The notes under the pieces: model-generated | The model's input: the letters and a program-made list of their open reading frames with translations, nothing else | What the model was told of the DNA's origin: nothing | The model's database searches: none | Translations under genes and position numbers: made by a program | Source: Novosphingobium sp049354825 | Lineage (GTDB): Bacteria; Pseudomonadota; Alphaproteobacteria; Sphingomonadales; Sphingomonadaceae | Direction: 5' to 3' | NCBI RefSeq assembly: GCF_049354825.1 | Contig: NZ_CP186480.1 | Location: forward strand, 434,001-498,000 | Length of the DNA: 64,000 nt | In this document: positions 26,897 through 35,553 of the stretch, piece by piece | How positions within the stretch are numbered: the first letter of the stretch is position 1 | How the letters are laid out: every line of letters starts with the position of its first letter

Positions 26897-28003
26897 GTGC
26901 TGCCCAATCCCTCGATCCTGACCATGATCGGCGCCTTCGTGCTGCTGCTGGGCCCGCTGGTGGTCCTGCACGAGCTTGGCCATTACCTGGTGGGCCGCCT
27001 GTTCGGCGTGCGGGCCGATGCGTTTTCGGTCGGGTTCGGCAAGGAGCTGGCCGGTTTCACCGATCGCCGCGGCACCCGCTGGAAGCTGTCGCTGCTGCCG
27101 CTGGGGGGCTACGTGCAGTTCGCGGGCGACATGAACCCCGCCAGCGTTCCCGATCCCGCCAACCTCGAGCAGCCCGAGCCGGGTACCTTCCAGGCCGCCC
27201 GGCTGTGGCAGCGGGCGCTTATCGTGCTGGCCGGGCCGGTGATGAACCTGCTTGTCGCGGTGGCGATCTTCGCCTCGTTCAACATGATCTATGGCAAGCC
27301 CCTGGCCGAGCCGCTGATCGGCGAGGTCGCGGCCGGTTCGGCGGCGCAGGCGGCCGGGGTCAGGCCGGGCGACCGGGTCGTCGCGATCGACGGCGCTTCG
27401 ATCACCCGCTGGGACGAGATCGCGCCGCGCATCGCGCTTTACCCGGGCCGCACGATCCGGCTGGACCTTCAGCGCGCCGGCGCGACGCTGGCGATCGACG
27501 CCAAGGTAGCCGACGTGGTCGAGCGTGACCGCTTCGGCAACGAGACGCACCGCGGCCTGCTGGGCATCGGGCCGGCCGACTTCCGCTATGTCCCGGTCGG
27601 CCCGGTCGAGGCGGCCGGACTGGGCGTGCGGCAATCGTTCGCGGTGATGGGCGTGATGGTGACCGGCCTGAAGCAGATCGTGGTCGGCGACCGCTCGGTC
27701 TCGGAGCTGGGCGGCCCGATCAAGATCGCCAAGTTCTCGGGCGAGCAGCTGGCGCTGGGATGGCCGGAATTCGTCGGCTTCGCGGCGCTGATCTCAATTA
27801 ACTTGGCATTCATCAACCTGCTGCCAATTCCCGCCCTCGACGGCGGGCACCTGGCATTCTACGCGGCCGAGGCGGTCCGCCGGAAACCGCTGGGCGTGCG
27901 AAGTCAGGAATGGGCGTTCCGCACCGGCCTGGCCTTGGTCCTGGCGCTGATGCTGTTCGTTACGCTCAACGATCTCGCCGGGCTGCCGATCTTCGGCCGC
28001 TAG
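26897..28003 (+). CDS. rseP: RIP metalloprotease RseP (site-2 protease)
   Basis: A 368-residue inner-membrane zinc protease. The active site is HELGH at residues 25-29 in the first membrane helix, with the third zinc ligand D315 in PIPALDGGHL. A PDZ domain lies between (about 130-220, with VRPGDRVVAIDG). In other Proteobacteria RseP cleaves anti-sigma factors and remnant signal peptides. Only one PDZ domain is evident, whereas E. coli has two. The GTG start is one base past the dxr stop. bamA follows. Confidence 0.94.
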   Translation: MLPNPSILTMIGAFVLLLGPLVVLHELGHYLVGRLFGVRADAFSVGFGKELAGFTDRRGTRWKLSLLPLGGYVQFAGDMNPASVPDPANLEQPEPGTFQAARLWQRALIVLAGPVMNLLVAVAIFASFNMIYGKPLAEPLIGEVAAGSAAQAAGVRPGDRVVAIDGASITRWDEIAPRIALYPGRTIRLDLQRAGATLAIDAKVADVVERDRFGNETHRGLLGIGPADFRYVPVGPVEAAGLGVRQSFAVMGVMVTGLKQIVVGDRSVSELGGPIKIAKFSGEQLALGWPEFVGFAALISINLAFINLLPIPALDGGHLAFYAAEAVRRKPLGVRSQEWAFRTGLALVLALMLFVTLNDLAGLPIFGR

Positions 28004-28150
28004 CAACGGGTAACGGGATCGCGGGGAAGGCCGACTTAGCTTGATTGGCCGCGCGCCATCGGGCAGAGGGCGGCATCTTTTTCGCGGGGACGCGGGAAGG
28101 GCGCCGATCGGCCCCGACTCCACTCCGCCTGTGTGGGAATTACCGTGCCG

Positions 28151-30886
28151 ATGACTGGACGCCTGATGGGCCCAAAGCCGTTCCGCCGCAGTGTGGACCG
28201 CCCGAGTGGCACCCACTATGCCGCCGTTCTGCTTGCGACCTCGATCCTGGCCGGCGTGCCGCAGGCCGCGTTCGCGCAGGCAGCGGCGCCCGCCGGGCCG
28301 GTTCCGGCCGGTGCGGTCGCGGCGCCCGCGCCCGCGCCCACCAACGACATCGTCCGCTCGCTCAGCGTGGTCGGCAACCAGCGGCTCGAACGCGACACGA
28401 TCCTGGCTTACGTCAAGCTGCGCGTCGGCCAGCCCTATACCCAGGTCGCCGCGGACGAGGCGCTGAAGGCGCTGTTCGAGACCGAGCTGTTCTCCGACGT
28501 CCAGATCCGCAACGATGCCGGCAACGTCGTCGTCCAGGTGGTCGAGAACCCGGTCGTCAACCGCATCATCCTTGAAGGCAACAAGGCCCTCAAGGACGAC
28601 AAGATCCTGCCCGAGATCAAGGTCGCACCGCGCCAGATCTTCACCCGCTCCAAGATCCGCGCCGACGTTGCCCGCATCATCGAGCTGTACAAGCGCCAGG
28701 GCCGCTTCGCCGCCAGCGTCGAGCCGAAGATGGTCCAGCTCGACCAGAACCGCGTCGACATCGTGTTCGAGATTTCCGAAGGGCCCAAGTCCAAGGTCCG
28801 CCAGATCAACATCATCGGCAACGACCACTTCTCCGACGGCACGCTCAAGGGCGAGATGCTGACCAAGGAGACGGGCCTGCTCAAGCTGCTGTCCAGCGGC
28901 ACCAGCTACGATCCGGACCGGATGGCGTTCGACCAGCAGAAGCTGCGCCAGTTCTACCTGACCCAGGGCTATGCCGACTTCCGCGTCACCTCCGCCGTGG
29001 CCGAGCTGACGCCGGACAAGAAGGACTTCATCATCACGTACGTGGTGGAAGAAGGGCAGCGCTACAAGTTCGGTGACGTCAAGGTCGAGAGCCAGTTGCG
29101 CGACTTCGACAGCGACCGGCTAACCGCGCAGCTGCCGATGAAGAAGGGCGACTGGTACAACGCCAAGCTGGTCGAAGACACGATCGAGAAGCTGAACAAC
29201 ACCGCCGGCACGTTCGGCTACGCCTTTGCCGACGTTCGTCCGCAGTACCGTCGGAACAAGGACGACCTGACGATGTCGCTCACGTTCCAGATCGCGGAGG
29301 CGCCGCGCGTCTACGTCGAGCGGATCGACGTCAACGGCAATTCGCTGACGCAGGACAAGGTCATCCGCCGCGAATTCCGCCTGGGTGAGGGCGACGCGTT
29401 CAACTCGCTCCAGGTCAAGCGCTCGGAAGCGCGCATCAAGTCGCTCGGCTACTTCCAGGAGAAGTTCGCGATCGAGCAGAAGCAGGGCTCGGCGCCCGAT
29501 CGCATCGTGCTCGAGGCCAATGTCGAGGAGAAGCCCACCGGCGAACTGCAGTTCTCGGCCGGGTACTCGTCGATCGAAAGCTTCATCCTCCAGGCCTCGA
29601 TCCAGCAGCGCAACTTCCGCGGCCGCGGCCAGACGGTCGGCGCCTCGCTGTCGTACTCGCGCTATGCCAAGTCGGCCGAATTGAGCTTCACCGAGCCGTA
29701 CGTATTCGACAAGTCGATCTCGTTCGGCGGCTCGATCTACCGGCGCGATTACAACAGCTTCAATTACTACAACAACGATCGCAACACGACCTACCAGCAG
29801 ACCACCACGGGCCTGCAGGCGCGGCTCGGCACCGCGCTGACCGAGTACCTGTCGGCGATCGGCAGCTACACCTTCAACATCGACGACGTCACCCTCGACC
29901 AGAACCAGTTCTTCAGCGACCGGCTCGGCTCGCTGCAGTGCGACCCGCTGCTGGCCGGCCGCTACTTGTGCGACGCCATCGGCAAGCGGACCAGCTCGAT
30001 CCTGGGCCTGTCGATGATCTATGACACGCTCGACAACCGGGTCCGCCCGACCCGCGGCCAGACCGCGTCGGTCAGCACCGATTTCGCCGGCCTGGGCGGA
30101 TCGGTGAAGTACGGCCGCGTGCGCGCCAACGCGGCGCAGTACTGGCCGGTGGGCAAGGGCTTCGTGTTCTCGCTGTCGGGCGAGGGCGGCATCATCCGCG
30201 GCTTCGGCCAGGACGTTCGCCTGACCGACCGGTTCCAGCTCGGCGAGCCGCAGATCCGCGGTTTCGACATCCGCGGCGTCGGTCCGCGCGTGCTGCGCTA
30301 TCCGCTGGTCGACGCCAACAATGACGGCGTTCCGGAAGAAATCACCGACCGCAAGCAGATCTCCGACGATGCGCTGGGCGGGCAGTATTACTACCTCGGC
30401 CGTGCCGAGCTTGAAATTCCGCTCGGCTCGGGCGCGCGCGACCTCGGCCTGCGCCCTTCGGTGTTCCTCGACGTGGGTTCGCTATGGGGCGTCAAGAAGC
30501 CGCAGCTGCAGAACAGCCCGTTCCCGGGCGGCACGCTGATCCAGTCGAAGGATGCCAACGGCAACCTGCAGTTCACGCAGGTCGATGCCGCCAGCCTGGT
30601 CAACAACGTCTGCACGCCGACCTCGACCTCGCTGGTGACCAGCGCGACCAATCCCAATCCGCCTGCCTGCCTCGGCTCCAACGCCAACGCGCCGGCGGGA
30701 ACGACCGTGCCGCCGTTCCGCGAAGTGTTCCTGGGCGATACGCCGCTGCCACGCGTCGCGGTCGGCATCGGGGTCAACTGGAACTCGCCGTTCGGTCCGT
30801 TCAGGATCGATTTTGCCAAGACCATCTTAAAGCGCCCGGGGGACGACACCAAGACGTTCACCTTCAACGTAGGAACCCAGTTCTGA
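28151..30886 (+). CDS. bamA: Outer membrane protein assembly factor BamA
   Basis: About 911 residues. A signal peptide (cleavage after AAFAQA) is followed by POTRA repeats from about residue 60 (first one beginning IVRSLSVVGNQRLERD) and a C-terminal 16-strand barrel ending in FTFNVGTQF with the terminal aromatic. The conserved barrel loop VRG-type motif appears as QIRGFDIRGVGPR. It inserts beta-barrel proteins into the outer membrane. The start is uncertain: ATG 28151 is used, with GTG 28133 and ATG 28166 also possible. Its stop overlaps the skp start by one base. The 147 bases upstream show no clear promoter. Confidence 0.95.
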   Translation: MTGRLMGPKPFRRSVDRPSGTHYAAVLLATSILAGVPQAAFAQAAAPAGPVPAGAVAAPAPAPTNDIVRSLSVVGNQRLERDTILAYVKLRVGQPYTQVAADEALKALFETELFSDVQIRNDAGNVVVQVVENPVVNRIILEGNKALKDDKILPEIKVAPRQIFTRSKIRADVARIIELYKRQGRFAASVEPKMVQLDQNRVDIVFEISEGPKSKVRQINIIGNDHFSDGTLKGEMLTKETGLLKLLSSGTSYDPDRMAFDQQKLRQFYLTQGYADFRVTSAVAELTPDKKDFIITYVVEEGQRYKFGDVKVESQLRDFDSDRLTAQLPMKKGDWYNAKLVEDTIEKLNNTAGTFGYAFADVRPQYRRNKDDLTMSLTFQIAEAPRVYVERIDVNGNSLTQDKVIRREFRLGEGDAFNSLQVKRSEARIKSLGYFQEKFAIEQKQGSAPDRIVLEANVEEKPTGELQFSAGYSSIESFILQASIQQRNFRGRGQTVGASLSYSRYAKSAELSFTEPYVFDKSISFGGSIYRRDYNSFNYYNNDRNTTYQQTTTGLQARLGTALTEYLSAIGSYTFNIDDVTLDQNQFFSDRLGSLQCDPLLAGRYLCDAIGKRTSSILGLSMIYDTLDNRVRPTRGQTASVSTDFAGLGGSVKYGRVRANAAQYWPVGKGFVFSLSGEGGIIRGFGQDVRLTDRFQLGEPQIRGFDIRGVGPRVLRYPLVDANNDGVPEEITDRKQISDDALGGQYYYLGRAELEIPLGSGARDLGLRPSVFLDVGSLWGVKKPQLQNSPFPGGTLIQSKDANGNLQFTQVDAASLVNNVCTPTSTSLVTSATNPNPPACLGSNANAPAGTTVPPFREVFLGDTPLPRVAVGIGVNWNSPFGPFRIDFAKTILKRPGDDTKTFTFNVGTQF

Positions 30887-31596
30887 TGACCAAGTCCATG
30901 AAGCTTGCCCTGGCCGCCGCGCTGGCCGCGCCGCTGATGAGCGTGCCGATCGCCGCCGAAGCGCAGGCCGCCACCGCGCAGAGCATCGCCATCGCCGACC
31001 TTGACGAGGCGGTTGCCAATTCGAATGCCAACAAGGTCGCGCTCAGCCAGCGCCAGGTGACCTACAAGGCGCAGATCGACCAGTACCAGGCCCGTGCCGC
31101 GGCGCTGCAGAACCAGATCAACACGATGATCGCCAAGCTCCAGGCGGATAGCCAGGCGCCCAACGCGCGCACCAACCAGGCCGCGCTTGAGCAGCAGGCC
31201 AACGCCGTCAAGGCGCTGCAGGCCTCCGGCCAGCAGGAGCTGAACACGATCGTTCGCCCGGTCGCGCTGTCGGAAGCCTACGTCAACGAGCAGCTGGGCG
31301 ACAAGCTGGACCAGGCCGTGACCAACGCGATGACCAAGAACAAGGTCACCATCCTGCTCAATCCGCAGGCGGTGCTGGCGCGCCAGAACGCGAACGTCCT
31401 GACCCAGGCGATCACGAACGAGATCAACGCGCTGATCCCCAACGCCACGCTGGTTCCGCCGGCCGGCTGGGAGCCGCGCCAGATCCGCGAGGCGCGCGCC
31501 GCCCAGGCGCAGCAGCAGGGCCAGGTCGCGCCGGCTGCGGCCGTGCCGGCTCCGGCCGCGCCGCGCCCGGCGACCGGCTCGGTCCCGCGCAACTGA
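30886..31596 (+). CDS. skp: OmpH/Skp-family periplasmic chaperone
   Basis: A 236-residue secreted protein with a signal peptide (cleavage near AEAQA) and a long alpha-helical, glutamine-rich middle (about residues 55-150) as in Skp, the holdase that carries outer-membrane proteins to BamA. The core reads IAIADLDEAVANS then an alternating coiled segment. The C-terminal 30 residues are Pro/Ala-rich and low complexity, an extension not seen in E. coli Skp. The ATG overlaps the bamA stop (TGATG). Confidence 0.88.
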   Translation: MTKSMKLALAAALAAPLMSVPIAAEAQAATAQSIAIADLDEAVANSNANKVALSQRQVTYKAQIDQYQARAAALQNQINTMIAKLQADSQAPNARTNQAALEQQANAVKALQASGQQELNTIVRPVALSEAYVNEQLGDKLDQAVTNAMTKNKVTILLNPQAVLARQNANVLTQAITNEINALIPNATLVPPAGWEPRQIREARAAQAQQQGQVAPAAAVPAPAAPRPATGSVPRN

Positions 31597-31610
31597 GCGT
31601 TCGCGGGGGC

Positions 31611-32099
31611 ATGAGCAACGATAACTCCGTAACCGGGGCGGCCAGCGCCACCCCGGCCTACGACATCACCAGGATCCTGGCGGCGCTGCCGCACCGCTAT
31701 CCGCTGCTGCTGGTCGACCGGGTGATGTCGATCGAGATCGGTGAGCGGATCCACGCGGTGAAGGCGGTGACCTTCAACGAGCAGTTCTTCCAGGGCCATT
31801 TCCCTGGCCGCCCGATCATGCCGGGCGTGCTCCAGATCGAGGCGCTGGCCCAGGCCGCCGCGGTGCTGGCGATCGAGACGCTCGAGCTCGCCGGGTCGGG
31901 CAAGCTGGTCTATTTCATGGCCATCGAGGATGCCAAGTTCCGCGCCCCGGTAGAACCGGGCGTGCTGCTCGACCTCGAAGTCGGCTTCGTTCAGAAGCGC
32001 AGCCGCGTCTGCAAGTTCTGGGGCAAGGCCAGCATCGAGGGCCGCACGACTTGCGAGGTCAACTTTACCGCGATGATCGCCGACCCGCCCAGCGCGTGA
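31611..32099 (+). CDS. fabZ: 3-hydroxyacyl-[acyl-carrier-protein] dehydratase FabZ
   Basis: A 162-residue hotdog-fold dehydratase of type II fatty acid synthesis. The catalytic pair is H63 in GHFPGRPIMPG and E77 in LQIEALAQ. In most Gram-negatives fabZ is flanked by lpxD and lpxA; here skp is directly upstream and a small kinase directly downstream, so the lipid A genes are absent from this locus. The ATG sits 14 bases after skp. Confidence 0.95.
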   Translation: MSNDNSVTGAASATPAYDITRILAALPHRYPLLLVDRVMSIEIGERIHAVKAVTFNEQFFQGHFPGRPIMPGVLQIEALAQAAAVLAIETLELAGSGKLVYFMAIEDAKFRAPVEPGVLLDLEVGFVQKRSRVCKFWGKASIEGRTTCEVNFTAMIADPPSA

Positions 32100-32104
32100 C
32101 GCAA

Positions 32105-32620
32105 ATGGGCGCGGCGGTTCACCTGATCGCCGGGTCGACCGGCGCCGGCAAGACGACCTATGCGCGCGAGCTGGCGGCCGCGAGCGGCGGCATCCGCTTT
32201 TCGATCGACGAATGGATGACCGCGCTGTTCTGGCCCGACGCGCCGGAGCCGATCGATGCCGCCTGGGCAATGGAGCGCGTCGAGCGCTGCTATGCCCGGA
32301 TCGCGCAAGTCGCCTTCGCGGCGGCGCGGCGCGGGGTGCCCGTGATCCTCGACCTGGGCCTGACGACCCGCGCCAGCAGGGCGCGGTTTGCCGCGGAGGC
32401 GCGCGCCGAGGGGCTCGAGCCGCGACTTCACGTCCTGGAAGTGCCGGTTGCCGAGCGCTGGCGCCGGGTCGAGGCGCGCAACTTGCAGACCGGCCCGGGC
32501 GCCCAGCTGGGTTTCGCCGTCACGCGCGCCATGTTCGACTATGTCGAGGGGCTGTGGGAGCCGCCCGGCGAGGCCGAAATGGCCGATCTGCAAGGTTTGC
32601 TTGTGGGCGGCGAAGGCTGA
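32105..32620 (+). CDS. P-loop kinase of the AAA_33 / zeta-like type
   Basis: A 171-residue ATP-binding protein with Walker A AGSTGAGKTTYA at the start, a DEWM segment resembling the substrate or lid region of small kinases, and VILDLGLTTR as a second nucleotide-site strand. Such predicted kinases share a fold with zeta toxins and chloramphenicol phosphotransferase. Substrate unknown. The start may be the GTG at 32096, which overlaps the fabZ stop, or the ATG at 32105 used here. No antitoxin-like partner gene is adjacent. Confidence 0.72.
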   Translation: MGAAVHLIAGSTGAGKTTYARELAAASGGIRFSIDEWMTALFWPDAPEPIDAAWAMERVERCYARIAQVAFAAARRGVPVILDLGLTTRASRARFAAEARAEGLEPRLHVLEVPVAERWRRVEARNLQTGPGAQLGFAVTRAMFDYVEGLWEPPGEAEMADLQGLLVGGEG

Positions 32621-32666
32621 CCTTGCGTTTTGGCCGCGTGGCGGATAAGCGCGCCCCTTCCTTTCT

Positions 32667-32684
32667 GGCCGGTCGGAACCGGCC
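32667..32684 (+). promoter_or_regulatory. Hairpin in the rpmE leader
   Basis: GGCCGGT and ACCGGCC (7 bp, 4-base loop CGGA) lie 22 bases before the rpmE start, just upstream of the GAGAGA ribosome site. It could be a binding site for L31 itself, by analogy with known L31 leaders; no recognised family fits. Confidence 0.3.
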
Positions 32685-32705
32685 CTTCGAAGAGAGACCT
32701 GTGCG

Positions 32706-32936
32706 ATGAAAGCCGATACCCACCCCGACTACCACAAGATCAAGGTCCAGATGACCGACGGCACCGTGTTCGAAACCCGCTCCACCTGGGGCAAGGAAGG
32801 CGACACGCTGGTCCTGGAAATCGATCCGACCTCGCACCCGGCGTGGACCGGCGGCAACCAGCGCCTGCTCGATGCCGGCGGCCGCGTTGCCCAGTTCAAC
32901 AAGCGTTTCGGCGGACTCACCCTCAAGAAGGGCTGA
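32706..32936 (+). CDS. rpmE: 50S ribosomal protein L31 (cysteine-free form)
   Basis: Ribosomal protein bL31, 76 residues, with the ends HPDYHKIKVQMTDG and GGRVAQFNKRFGG. It has no cysteines at all, so it is the zinc-independent version; the four metal-binding cysteines of E. coli RpmE are absent. The gene is monocistronic-looking with its own short leader and a strong terminator right after it. Confidence 0.95.
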   Translation: MKADTHPDYHKIKVQMTDGTVFETRSTWGKEGDTLVLEIDPTSHPAWTGGNQRLLDAGGRVAQFNKRFGGLTLKKG

Positions 32937-32958
32937 TCGCGCTTACCGGCACGGCATC

Positions 32959-32986
32959 AAGGGCGGTCCCGCGGGGCCGCCCTTTT
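32959..32986 (+). terminator. Intrinsic terminator after rpmE
   Basis: AAGGGCGG-type stem of about 11 bp (32959-32970 with 32973-32984) with a short loop and T-run to 32986. The AA/TT flanks make it usable from both strands, so it may also serve the convergent PilZ gene. Confidence 0.85.
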
Positions 32987-32990
32987 GCGT

Positions 32991-33284
32991 TCAGCGCACC
33001 AGATCGCGCGGATTGGCCTGGGGGACCAGGAATTCGACCCCGCAGCCGGGCCCGCGGCGCCAGCGCACGATGGCGCGGGCGCGGGCGCCGCCGGCGCCGA
33101 TCAACTCCACGAAGGTTCCCTCGCGCAGCCAGTCGGCATCAATGCTGAGACGGGCACCGAAGGGCGAGATGTCTCGGACGGCGGCGGCAGCGCGATCGCC
33201 ATGCATCGAACGCACTTCAACGCCCGCGCGAACGGCCGCCCGAACGCCGGGGCGCGGCATGGCAGCAGTTGGCAACGCGTTCAT
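32991..33284 (-). CDS. PilZ-domain protein (c-di-GMP receptor)
   Basis: A 97-residue stand-alone PilZ domain. The c-di-GMP binding residues are recognisable: an arginine-rich N-terminal segment (VRAAVRAGVEVR, the RxxxR element) and the (D/N)xSxxG motif as DISPFGARL near residue 39. Such single-domain receptors commonly affect motility or exopolysaccharide. It runs convergent to rpmE. The upstream 290 bases to tRNA-His are AT-richer than the surroundings and probably hold its promoter, but I see no clear operator. Confidence 0.85.
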   Translation of the reverse strand: MNALPTAAMPRPGVRAAVRAGVEVRSMHGDRAAAAVRDISPFGARLSIDADWLREGTFVELIGAGGARARAIVRWRRGPGCGVEFLVPQANPRDLVR

Positions 33285-33576
33285 TAATCCCCGTACCTCC
33301 CCCGATTCCGGGGCCTAGGGGGCAAAGGTTAACGGGCCGGCAACGATTTCTGCTTACCATTCTCTTTACGAACCCGGCGCCGGGGAGGGATTCGCAGTAG
33401 CTTTTTGGCACTCCCCCTCCCTTCGCGTAACTATGTTGCGTCAGGCGCGCCGTCAGGCACTTTTCCCTTCCCAATCCGAGCCTCTTGTGCAAGAGGCCGC
33501 GCCTGCGCCAATCGCCGCTTGCCCGGCGTCGCGGCGCGCCCTAACCGCGCGCTTCTCGGCATGCGCGCGAGGGTGT

Positions 33577-33654
33577 GGCGATCGTAGCTCAGTTGGTTAG
33601 AGCGCCGGTTTGTGGTACCGGAGGTCGTGGGTTCGAACCCCATCGATCGCCCCA
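33577..33654 (+). tRNA. tRNA-His (GTG)
   Basis: Acceptor stem GCGATCG with CGATCGC, the extra G-1 (33577) opposite C73 that identifies tRNA-His, and encoded CCA ending at 33654. The anticodon GTG is at 33612-33614 in the loop TTGTGGT, and the T-loop reads GGTTCGAACCC. Confidence 0.97.
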
Positions 33655-33696
33655 TTTCCCTCGATGTTCGCGCTGCCCCCGAAAAGGAGCTGCGGC

Positions 33697-34761
33697 GTGC
33701 CGGCATTCTGGGAAGAACCCGATTTCGACGATCACGAACTGGTCGAGGTGGTGCGCGATCGTGCCTCCGGTTTGACGGCGATCATCGCCGTGCACTCGAC
33801 GCACCTCGGCCCGGCGGCGGGCGGCACGCGCTTCTGGCATTATGACGACGGCCGCGGTGCGATCCGCGACGCGCTGCGCCTGTCGCGCGGAATGAGCTAC
33901 AAGAACGCGATGGCCGGCCTGCCGATGGGCGGCGGCAAGGCCGTGATCATGGCCGACGCGGCGCGTACCAAGACGCCGGCGATGCTGGCCGCGTTCGGCG
34001 ACGCCGTCCAGGCGCTGCAGGGCAAGTACGTCACCGCCGAAGACGTCGGCATCAACGAGGCGGACATGGTCGCGGTATCGCAGCGCACGCCGTTCGTGAC
34101 CGGCCTGCCGAACCCCGACAGCGACTTCGCCGGCGGCGATCCGGGTCCGTTCACGGCGCTGGGCATCTTCCTGGGCATCAAGGCCGCGGTGAAGCACAAG
34201 CTGGGCAAGGACAGCGTTTCGGGGGTCCACGTCGCGCTGCAGGGCACCGGCAGCGTCGGCGGCGGCGTGGCGCGCCTCCTGGCAGGCGAAGGCGCCCGCC
34301 TGACGCTGGCCGATGTCGACACCGCGCGCGCCGATGCGCTGGCGGCCGAACTGGGCGGCACCGCGGTCGCCGCCGACACGATCATGGACACCGCCTGCGA
34401 CGTGTTCAGCCCCAACGCGCTGGGCGCGATCTTCGACGATGCCGGCGTGGCGCGCGTGCAGGCGCCGATCGTCGCCGGCGGGGCCAACAACCAGCTGGCG
34501 CGGGCCGAGCATGGCCCGGCGCTGGCGGCGCGCGGCATCCTCTATGCGCCCGACTATGTCATCAATGCCGGCGGCATCATCGCGGTCGGGCTGGAATACC
34601 TGGCCCGCCGCAGCGGCGAGCCCTGCGCGATCGAGACGGTGCACGACCGCATCGGCGAGATTCCGGGCCGGCTGACCCAGATCTGGCAGGCCAGCGACGC
34701 CGACGGCCGTTCGCCCGACCAGGTTGCCGACGCGATGGCGCAAAAGCTGATCGGCCGCTAA
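33697..34761 (+). CDS. Leucine / branched-chain amino acid dehydrogenase
   Basis: A 354-residue NAD-dependent amino acid dehydrogenase of the Glu/Leu/Phe/Val family, which oxidatively deaminates the amino acid to the 2-oxo acid. The catalytic lysine is K81 in GLPMGGGKAVI, and the Rossmann loop is LQGTGSVGGGVA. Length fits leucine dehydrogenase; phenylalanine or valine preference cannot be excluded. I chose the GTG at 33697 because AAGGAG lies seven bases upstream and the protein then begins like known homologues; longer frames run back into tRNA-His, which ends 42 bases earlier. Confidence 0.87.
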   Translation: MPAFWEEPDFDDHELVEVVRDRASGLTAIIAVHSTHLGPAAGGTRFWHYDDGRGAIRDALRLSRGMSYKNAMAGLPMGGGKAVIMADAARTKTPAMLAAFGDAVQALQGKYVTAEDVGINEADMVAVSQRTPFVTGLPNPDSDFAGGDPGPFTALGIFLGIKAAVKHKLGKDSVSGVHVALQGTGSVGGGVARLLAGEGARLTLADVDTARADALAAELGGTAVAADTIMDTACDVFSPNALGAIFDDAGVARVQAPIVAGGANNQLARAEHGPALAARGILYAPDYVINAGGIIAVGLEYLARRSGEPCAIETVHDRIGEIPGRLTQIWQASDADGRSPDQVADAMAQKLIGR

Positions 34762-34812
34762 AGGTTCGTTGCCCGCCGGGCCGCGGACTGCCATGGCGGC
34801 GCACGACAAACG

Positions 34813-35553
34813 ATGCACGGTTTCGCCAATCCCGCTCGCTTCTTGCGCCTTGCCCGCCGGCTGACCCCGGCGCTGCTTGGCGTCGGCGCGGCGGTGACCG
34901 CGGTGGCGCTGTGGTTCGGGTTCGTCCTGGCCCCGGCAGAGCGCCTGCAGGGCGAGACGGTGCGGATCCTGTTCGTCCACGTGCCCGCCGCCTGGCTGGG
35001 CATGGGCGCGTGGACCGGCCTTGCGATCGCCAGCCTGGCGGAGATCGTCTGGCGCCATCCGCTGGCGGCCCTGGCGGGCCGCGCGATCGCGGTGCCGGGT
35101 GCGTTCTTCACCGCGCTGTGCCTTGCCACCGGTTCGATCTGGGGCCGCCCGGCATGGGGCACGTGGTGGGTCTGGGACGGGCGGCTGACCTCCATGCTGG
35201 TGCTGCTGCTGCTGTACTTTGCCTACATCGCGTTGGCCGATGCCGCGGCGCGCGATGCCGGTTGGGGGCCGGGCCAGTCGCGCGCGCCGGCGATTTTCGG
35301 GCTGGTCGGCGCGGTCAACATCCCCATCATCAACCGTTCTGTCGTGTGGTGGAATTCGCTGCACCAGCCGCCATCGATCACGGTCGGGCTGATGGGCGGA
35401 AAATCGGCGATCGACCCGGCGTTCCTGGGCGGGCTGCTGGCGGCGACGATCGGTTTCACCCTGCTGTTCGGCGCTATCGTGCTGATGCGCATGCGTGCGC
35501 TGCTGGCCGACGTCCAGGCCGACGCGCGGCTGCGCCGGCTGGCGCAAGGCTGA
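34813..35553 (+). CDS. ccmC: Heme exporter / heme-handling protein CcmC
   Basis: A 246-residue inner-membrane protein with six predicted helices. The periplasmic tryptophan-rich heme motif is WGTWWVWDGRLTSML, with conserved histidines in FVHVPAAW and NSLHQPP. CcmC loads heme onto CcmE. It opens a tightly packed ccmC-D-E-F-G-H-I operon in which each gene overlaps the next by a few bases. The ABC subunits CcmA and CcmB are not encoded nearby. Confidence 0.95.
   Translation: MHGFANPARFLRLARRLTPALLGVGAAVTAVALWFGFVLAPAERLQGETVRILFVHVPAAWLGMGAWTGLAIASLAEIVWRHPLAALAGRAIAVPGAFFTALCLATGSIWGRPAWGTWWVWDGRLTSMLVLLLLYFAYIALADAAARDAGWGPGQSRAPAIFGLVGAVNIPIINRSVVWWNSLHQPPSITVGLMGGKSAIDPAFLGGLLAATIGFTLLFGAIVLMRMRALLADVQADARLRRLAQG

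Noticed and set aside
32105..32620. Toxin-antitoxin system around the zeta-like kinase
   Set aside because: No small antitoxin gene is adjacent; the neighbours are fabZ and rpmE, both housekeeping.
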